Source of the DNA: DASSBG01 sp965651365
GTDB taxonomy: Bacteria > Pseudomonadota > Gammaproteobacteria > Xanthomonadales > Rhodanobacteraceae
NCBI GenBank assembly: GCA_965651365.1
Contig: CBFGSA010000010.1
Span: 1 to 37,834 of the forward strand
DNA length: 37,834 nt
Direction of reading: 5' to 3'
Numbering within the stretch: position 1 is the first letter of the stretch; the number at the start of each line of letters is the position of its first letter. The notes beneath the pieces are model-generated. The model saw nothing but the letters and a program-made list of their open reading frames with translations, had not been told where the DNA came from and searched no databases. Positions 34,118-37,834 of the stretch are shown here, one piece after another. The position numbers were made by a program, and so were the translations under genes.

Positions 34118-35630
34118 GGGCCAGCGGGTTGCTGTCTGGGGCGCCGGTCGCGAAGGTCGCGCCGCGCTGGCCGCACTGGCCCGCCACCTGCCGGATCAAC
34201 CCGTCACGGTGTTCTGCACCCCAGCCGAAGCGCGCGAAATCGAGTCCCGAGTCCCGGGCCCCGAGTCCCGCGATGCAGTGTCGATGTCTCCGTTTCCTTT
34301 CCGGCTGATGATCTGCCCGGAGAAACCCGATACCGACATGTTGGCATCCTTGGACATCGTCATCAAATCCCCCGGCATTTCTGCCTACAAGCCGGAAATC
34401 CTCGCCGCAAGGGAACAGGGCACGCTGTTCACTTCCGGCACGGCGCTGTGGTTTGGCGAGAATCCGGATGCGCGGGTCATCGGCGTCACCGGCAGCAAGG
34501 GCAAGAGCACCACGGTGGCGATGATCGCGCACCTGGCGCGCTCGCTGGGCATCCGCACCGCGCTGGCCGGCAATATCGGCCTGCCGCTGCTCGAGCTCGA
34601 CGGCCAGGTGGCCGATCTGTGGGTGGTGGAGCTGTCCAGCTTCCAGACCGGCGAGGCCGGTCCGCTTGCGGTTGGCGTGGTGACCAGTCTGTTCCCCGAG
34701 CATCTGGACTGGCACGGCAGCCTGGAACGCTATCTCGCAGACAAATTGAAGCTGGCCGATGCATCGCGCATCTTGCTGGTCAATGCCGAACAGCCGGAGT
34801 TCCTGACACGCACCGCAGCCCACCCGCAGCGCGAACTGTTTGGCGATGCCGAAGGCTGGCACATTGCTGTTGACCCTTCTTGCCCGTCACTCCCGCGAAA
34901 GAACGTCAGCCCGGGCTCCGATCCGGGACGGGAGCCCAGCGCCTTTTCACTTCGGGAAGCGGAGTCCCGGAGTTCCCGCGTGCGCGTGCGCGACGTTGAG
35001 GCGGAATCGTGTGTTTGCCGGGGCCCCGACCGGATCATCGAAGCATCCATCCTGCCCATGGCCGGCCGCCACAATGTGCTGAACGCCTGCGCCGCCCTGG
35101 CTGCGCTGGAGCGCGCCGGCTTCGATGCCGTGGCCGCGGCGCCGGCGCTGGCCAGCTTTCAACCTCTGCCGCATCGCCTGCAGACCCTGGGCACGCGCAA
35201 TGGCCGGATCTGGATCGATGACTCGATCAGCACCACGCCGCAGGCCGTACTGGCCGCGATCGAAAGCCTGGCGCTGCGTCCACTCGGCGTCATCGCCGGC
35301 GGCCATGACCGTGGCCTGGACTGGTCGGGTCTGGCCGCGCGACTGGGTCAGGTCGACGGGCTGCACTTTTTCGTGCAAGGGGAAAACGCCGGGCGCATCG
35401 CGCTTGCGCTGGATGCGGCCGGCGCGTCCTTCACCCGCTGCGACAATCTGGCCCACGCTGTGCAGCAGGCGCACGGTCTGACGCCAGCCGGTGGCGCCGT
35501 CCTCCTCTCGCCCGGCGCCCCCAGCTTTGACCAGTTCCGCGACTACGCCGAACGCGGCCGCCGCTTCGCCGAACTGGCCGGATTCAAGCTGGCGCCAGAT
35601 ATTCAGATCCCGGGCGTCGGCATCAGCTGA
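34098..35630 (+). CDS. murD2: UDP-N-acetylmuramoyl-L-alanine--L-glutamate ligase (MurD2)
   Basis: This 510-aa Mur ligase adds L-glutamate to UDP-MurNAc-L-Ala; MurL then converts the L-Glu to D-Glu. The N-terminal Rossmann fold begins VAVWGAGREG, the ATP loop is GVTGSKGKSTT (129-139), HNVLNACAALAAL and LPHRLQTLG are family landmarks, and the C-terminal SPGAPSFDQF closes the fold. It is longer than E. coli MurD (438 aa). Much of the excess is two repeat-like in-frame segments, near residues 48-59 (RVPGPESR) and 261-311 (LPRKNVSPGSDPGREPSAF and on). Both resemble intergenic repeats in this window and fall in expected loops. The frame is intact throughout, so the enzyme is probably functional. 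Start ATG 34098 has CCGGAG upstream and overlaps murL. Confidence 0.9.
   Translation: MRFAALEGQRVAVWGAGREGRAALAALARHLPDQPVTVFCTPAEAREIESRVPGPESRDAVSMSPFPFRLMICPEKPDTDMLASLDIVIKSPGISAYKPEILAAREQGTLFTSGTALWFGENPDARVIGVTGSKGKSTTVAMIAHLARSLGIRTALAGNIGLPLLELDGQVADLWVVELSSFQTGEAGPLAVGVVTSLFPEHLDWHGSLERYLADKLKLADASRILLVNAEQPEFLTRTAAHPQRELFGDAEGWHIAVDPSCPSLPRKNVSPGSDPGREPSAFSLREAESRSSRVRVRDVEAESCVCRGPDRIIEASILPMAGRHNVLNACAALAALERAGFDAVAAAPALASFQPLPHRLQTLGTRNGRIWIDDSISTTPQAVLAAIESLALRPLGVIAGGHDRGLDWSGLAARLGQVDGLHFFVQGENAGRIALALDAAGASFTRCDNLAHAVQQAHGLTPAGGAVLLSPGAPSFDQFRDYAERGRRFAELAGFKLAPDIQIPGVGIS
34241..34272 (-). repeat. GAGTCCCG-type repeat inside murD2 (in frame)
   Basis: CGAGTCCCGAGTCCCGGG and CCCCGAGTCCCGCGA repeat the tamA-tamB array unit in inverted orientation. 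It is translated as part of ESRVPGPESRD without breaking the frame. Confidence 0.7.
34886..34980 (+). repeat. Palindromic repeat derivative inside murD2 (in frame)
   Basis: GTCACTCCCGCGAAAG at the left and GGGACGGGAGCCCAG at the right form inverted ends like the REP-type units of xanthomonads. A GGAGTCCCGGAGTTCCCGCG tail follows. It is read as a charged, Ser/Arg-rich loop of about 30-50 residues in MurD2. Confidence 0.65.
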
Positions 35631-35651
35631 CTACCGCAGCAGCCCGACCGC

Positions 35652-36491
35652 TCAACGGCGGCGATGCACCACGAACTGGGCGCGGCAGCCGCGGTCGACC
35701 CAGATGCCAGCGCGGTTCCAGCCCCAGGATTGGCGCTCGATGCATTGTGCGCTGGACTTGCGCTCGGCCAGTTCGACCCAACCACGCGGCCCGACATCGA
35801 CCTTGCAGAACTTGTAGTGCTGATCGTGGCTCTGGCACACAAAGCGGATCTCGCGGTCCCAGTCGTGGCTCGGGGGCGGCCGATCTGGCGGATAGTAGCG
35901 GTCAGCGCCACGATGTTCGCGGCGGAGGACGCGGCGTTCGGGCCGAAGGCGCACTTCGGCGAACACGCCGCGACAGCCGTCGGTAACCCAGACCGTGGTA
36001 CCGTCCAGATCCCAGTTGTCGCCCCGCACGCAACGCGTGTTCGAATCCTGTTCCACCAGCGCGGCGTCCTTCCACAGGCCGACCTGGCAGCGGTGGAATT
36101 TGCGGTTGTTGCTGTGGCAGCTCACGGTGCGATCCATCACGATCTCGCCGCGGCGCTGGTCGTGATCCCGGTCGCGATCATATCCATACCGGTCTGAACG
36201 GCGCACCTCGCCAAAATCAGCGCGGCAGCCGTCGGTTACCCACAGCCATTCGCCATCCACGCCCCAGTTGTCGCCGCGCACGCAAGGTGTCTTGGAAACC
36301 TGGCGAACCAGCTCGACACCCTGCCAGTTGTGGATGTTGCAGCGCTGATATTCGTGGTTGTTGCTGTGGCAGGTGACGACCTTCTGCGCGTAGTGGTGCG
36401 GCTGGGCCAATGCCATCGGGCTGGTCACAACCGCGATGCCAAGCAGGACGCCAGAATGGATGAGGTGCTTGAAATGAAAACGGGACAGCAT
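35652..36491 (-). CDS. Secreted protein with three DUF3011 repeats
   Basis: This 279-aa exported protein has a signal peptide ending about ALAQP (residues 1-30). The mature part contains three copies of one domain (about 40-93, 122-176, 216-275). Each has a first CxS segment, a Cys about nine residues later, a mid-domain CxxxxxW and a closing WVxxGCRAxF. Four cysteines per repeat suggest paired disulfides in the periplasm. Linkers are rich in Arg, Asp and Pro (RYGYDRDRDHDQRR; PPDRPPPSHDWDRE). Start ATG 36491 has GGAG about six bases upstream. It is convergent with murD2, with a 21-bp gap. DUF3011 proteins have no assigned activity, and I give none here. Confidence 0.85.
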   Translation of the reverse strand: MLSRFHFKHLIHSGVLLGIAVVTSPMALAQPHHYAQKVVTCHSNNHEYQRCNIHNWQGVELVRQVSKTPCVRGDNWGVDGEWLWVTDGCRADFGEVRRSDRYGYDRDRDHDQRRGEIVMDRTVSCHSNNRKFHRCQVGLWKDAALVEQDSNTRCVRGDNWDLDGTTVWVTDGCRGVFAEVRLRPERRVLRREHRGADRYYPPDRPPPSHDWDREIRFVCQSHDQHYKFCKVDVGPRGWVELAERKSSAQCIERQSWGWNRAGIWVDRGCRAQFVVHRRR

Positions 36492-36596
36492 GGATCGCTC
36501 CGGTCGGACAGGGGTCGAGAGCGACCAGCGTAACGGTTTGGCTCGTGAATTGCCGCCGCTACCCCGGTCAGGGTTGCCGAAGGCAGCGTGCCACGT

Positions 36597-37232
36597 CTAC
36601 GACGCCAGCCGCGTGCCGAAGATCTTGTCGCCGGCATCGCCCAGACCGGGCAGAATGTAGCCCGACTCGTTGAGCCGTTCATCGATCGAGGCGGTGTAGA
36701 TCTCGATGTCCGGATGCGCAGCTTCGACGCGCTTCAGACCTTCCGGTGCAGCGACCAGGAACAGGCCCTTGATGCGGCGGCAGCCGGCGGCCTTGAGCAT
36801 GTCGACGGTGGCGATGAGAGTGCCGGCGGTGGCCAGCATCGGGTCGATGATCAGGGCGATGCGTTCGCCCATGCCGTGGGTCAGCTTCTCGTAGTAGGCC
36901 ACCGGCTCCAGAGTCTGCTCGTCGCGCTGCAGGCCGACCACGCTGACCTTGGCCGCCGGAATCATGTCCAGCACGCCGGGCAGCATGCCGATGCCGGCGC
37001 GCAGAATCGGCACCACGGTGATCTTCTTGCCCTTGATGCGTTGCACGGAGGTTGGCCCGGCCCAGCCCCGGACCTCGCACTCTTCGGTTTCCAGGTCACG
37101 GGTGGCCTCATAGGTCAGCAGCGCGCCGACCTCGCTGGCCAGTTCGCGGAAATGCTTGGTGCTGCGCTCGGCCTCGCGCATCAGGCCCAGCTTGTGGCGG
37201 ATCAGGGGATGGTCGACTTCAACGATTTTCAT
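36597..37232 (-). CDS. upp: Uracil phosphoribosyltransferase
   Basis: This 211-aa cytosolic salvage enzyme makes UMP from uracil and PRPP. The PRPP-binding motif is DPMLATAGT (residues 130-138), and uracil-binding YILPGLGDAGDKIFGT is at the C-terminus. VPILRAGIGML is also family-typical. The length matches E. coli Upp (208 aa). Start ATG 37232 has GGAG five bases upstream. The frame is open farther upstream but overlaps the separate membrane-protein gene, so the shorter start is chosen. No uraA permease follows; the next gene downstream is the DUF3011 protein. Confidence 0.95.
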   Translation of the reverse strand: MKIVEVDHPLIRHKLGLMREAERSTKHFRELASEVGALLTYEATRDLETEECEVRGWAGPTSVQRIKGKKITVVPILRAGIGMLPGVLDMIPAAKVSVVGLQRDEQTLEPVAYYEKLTHGMGERIALIIDPMLATAGTLIATVDMLKAAGCRRIKGLFLVAAPEGLKRVEAAHPDIEIYTASIDERLNESGYILPGLGDAGDKIFGTRLAS

Positions 37233-37300
37233 GGGCTCCGGCCAACAGGGACAAAGCCACAGGATACGATATGCTCCGCCATCAGGGCGGGACGGGCAGC

Positions 37301-37627
37301 TCAGGTGAGCGTCCAGATCACCGGGTGGCTGCCGGCGTAGCCGACGATGAAGATCATCAGGGTGATGGTGGACACGGCCGGAATCACCAGGCTGGGCCGA
37401 CGCCGCTCGCGCGCGTCCTCGAACGGCACGCCGGCCACGGAACGGGTATGCACGCGAAAGGCAACCAGGCCAAATCCGATGATGTACAGGGCCATCAGGA
37501 TGACCAGCGCCGCGGGCGGCAGATACATCGACGAATCGGTGGCCATGGCCACGAACGCCAGCCAGGCACCGATACCGCCGACCAGTGCCAGCAGATTGCG
37601 GGTGAGAGCTTTGCCAAGGGGATTCAT
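37301..37627 (-). CDS. Small three-helix membrane protein
   Basis: This 108-aa membrane protein has three predicted helices (about 10-30, 38-60, 82-103) and a basic middle loop (RVHTRSVAGVPFEDARERRRP). I do not recognise a family. Start ATG 37627 is preceded by GGAG at about eleven bases. It lies 68 bp upstream of upp on the same strand and may be transcribed with it. The FNR/Anr-type palindrome at 37698-37721 is centred 82 bp upstream and is the best candidate regulator of this gene. Confidence 0.75.
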   Translation of the reverse strand: MNPLGKALTRNLLALVGGIGAWLAFVAMATDSSMYLPPAALVILMALYIIGFGLVAFRVHTRSVAGVPFEDARERRRPSLVIPAVSTITLMIFIVGYAGSHPVIWTLT

Positions 37628-37697
37628 GCGCTGATTGCTCCGGGTGCAGGAGGAACGGTTCGGTTTCCTGCCGCAGTTTGCTGCAATGCAGCACCAA

Positions 37698-37721
37698 GGG
37701 TCTTGATCTGGATCAAGACCC
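37698..37721. promoter_or_regulatory. FNR/Anr-type operator in a 24-bp palindrome
   Basis: TTGATCTGGATCAA (37703-37716) is an exact TTGAT-N4-ATCAA box, the FNR/Anr/Dnr consensus. It is extended to 11-bp arms (GGGTCTTGATC and GATCAAGACCC) with a two-base centre. A second palindrome, TGCTGCA-A-TGCAGCA, lies at 37679-37693, between the box and the downstream gene. Control of the minus-strand membrane-protein gene by oxygen or nitric oxide is inferred. Confidence 0.78.
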
Positions 37722-37742
37722 AGCTCCGGGTTTCAGATCCGT

Positions 37743-37834
37743 TCAGCCTGCGGTTGTACGGATGGCCGCGTCGAGCGCCGCGATTTCAGCGTGGCAAGAT
37801 CGTCGGGTCGAACGCGCTGGGCGCCGTGGCCACC
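37743..37834 (-). other. Window edge: possible end of an upstream minus-strand gene, unresolved
   Basis: Three minus-strand frames run in from the edge and stop at 37733, 37743 and 37789. One ends HAEIAALDAAIRTTAG and another ends DLATLKSRRSTRP onward. None is convincing on its own. A plus-strand ATG near 37765 could instead begin a gene leaving the window. The edge leaves this undecided. Confidence 0.25.

Overview
The window is a GC-rich chromosomal segment of a gammaproteobacterium, most likely of the Xanthomonadales (Lysobacterales). Three things point there: a single-chain aspartate kinase/diaminopimelate decarboxylase fusion (lysAC), the adjacent murL-murD2 pair that makes the D-Glu position of peptidoglycan by a route first described in Xanthomonas, and a perfect CRP-type (Clp-like) operator. 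I see no integrase, transposase, phage gene, CRISPR array, tRNA or rRNA. This is a housekeeping and envelope region with many small palindromic repeats between the genes and, twice, inside one.

Layout. 1-3761: a YbbA-YbbP type ABC transporter (minus; permease cut by the window edge) divergent from tesA, their start codons sharing one CATG. 4083-11272: a 1434-residue multidomain glycosyltransferase and a GH17-GT2 fusion of the beta-glucan synthase type. 11542-17452: tamA and tamB, separated by a repeat array. 17518-21815: a small ORF and a bidirectional terminator, then on the minus strand a Dcp-like M3 peptidase lipoprotein, a small conserved protein, bioD and a TMEM175-like membrane protein. 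21874-25854: free-Met-(R)-SO reductase (msrC), an EF-G paralogue (minus) and a TonB-like proline-rich anchored protein. 26019-28906 (minus): a two-subunit molybdenum hydroxylase (IorA/IorB type), divergent across a CRP-type site from a secreted 'choice-of-anchor P'-like protein (29031). 30031-35630: lysAC, murL, murD2. 35652-37627 (minus): a secreted protein with three DUF3011 repeats, upp and a three-helix membrane protein with an FNR/Anr-type palindrome upstream.

How the genes fit together. Envelope work dominates: TamA/TamB (lipid or protein delivery to the outer membrane), YbbAP-TesA (membrane-associated ester hydrolysis), two large glycan synthases, and a peptidoglycan-precursor block in which LysAC controls entry to the aspartate pathway and consumes meso-DAP, while MurD2 and MurL install and epimerise the glutamate. 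There is also redox repair and metabolism (MsrC, IorAB) and cofactor and nucleotide metabolism (BioD, Upp).

The most unusual structure is the repeat landscape. At least four dispersed repeat families lie in the gaps. In several places they supply the stop codon of the upstream gene. In murD2, two repeat-like segments are read in frame as extra protein. All functional names rest on reading motifs by eye; no database search was possible.
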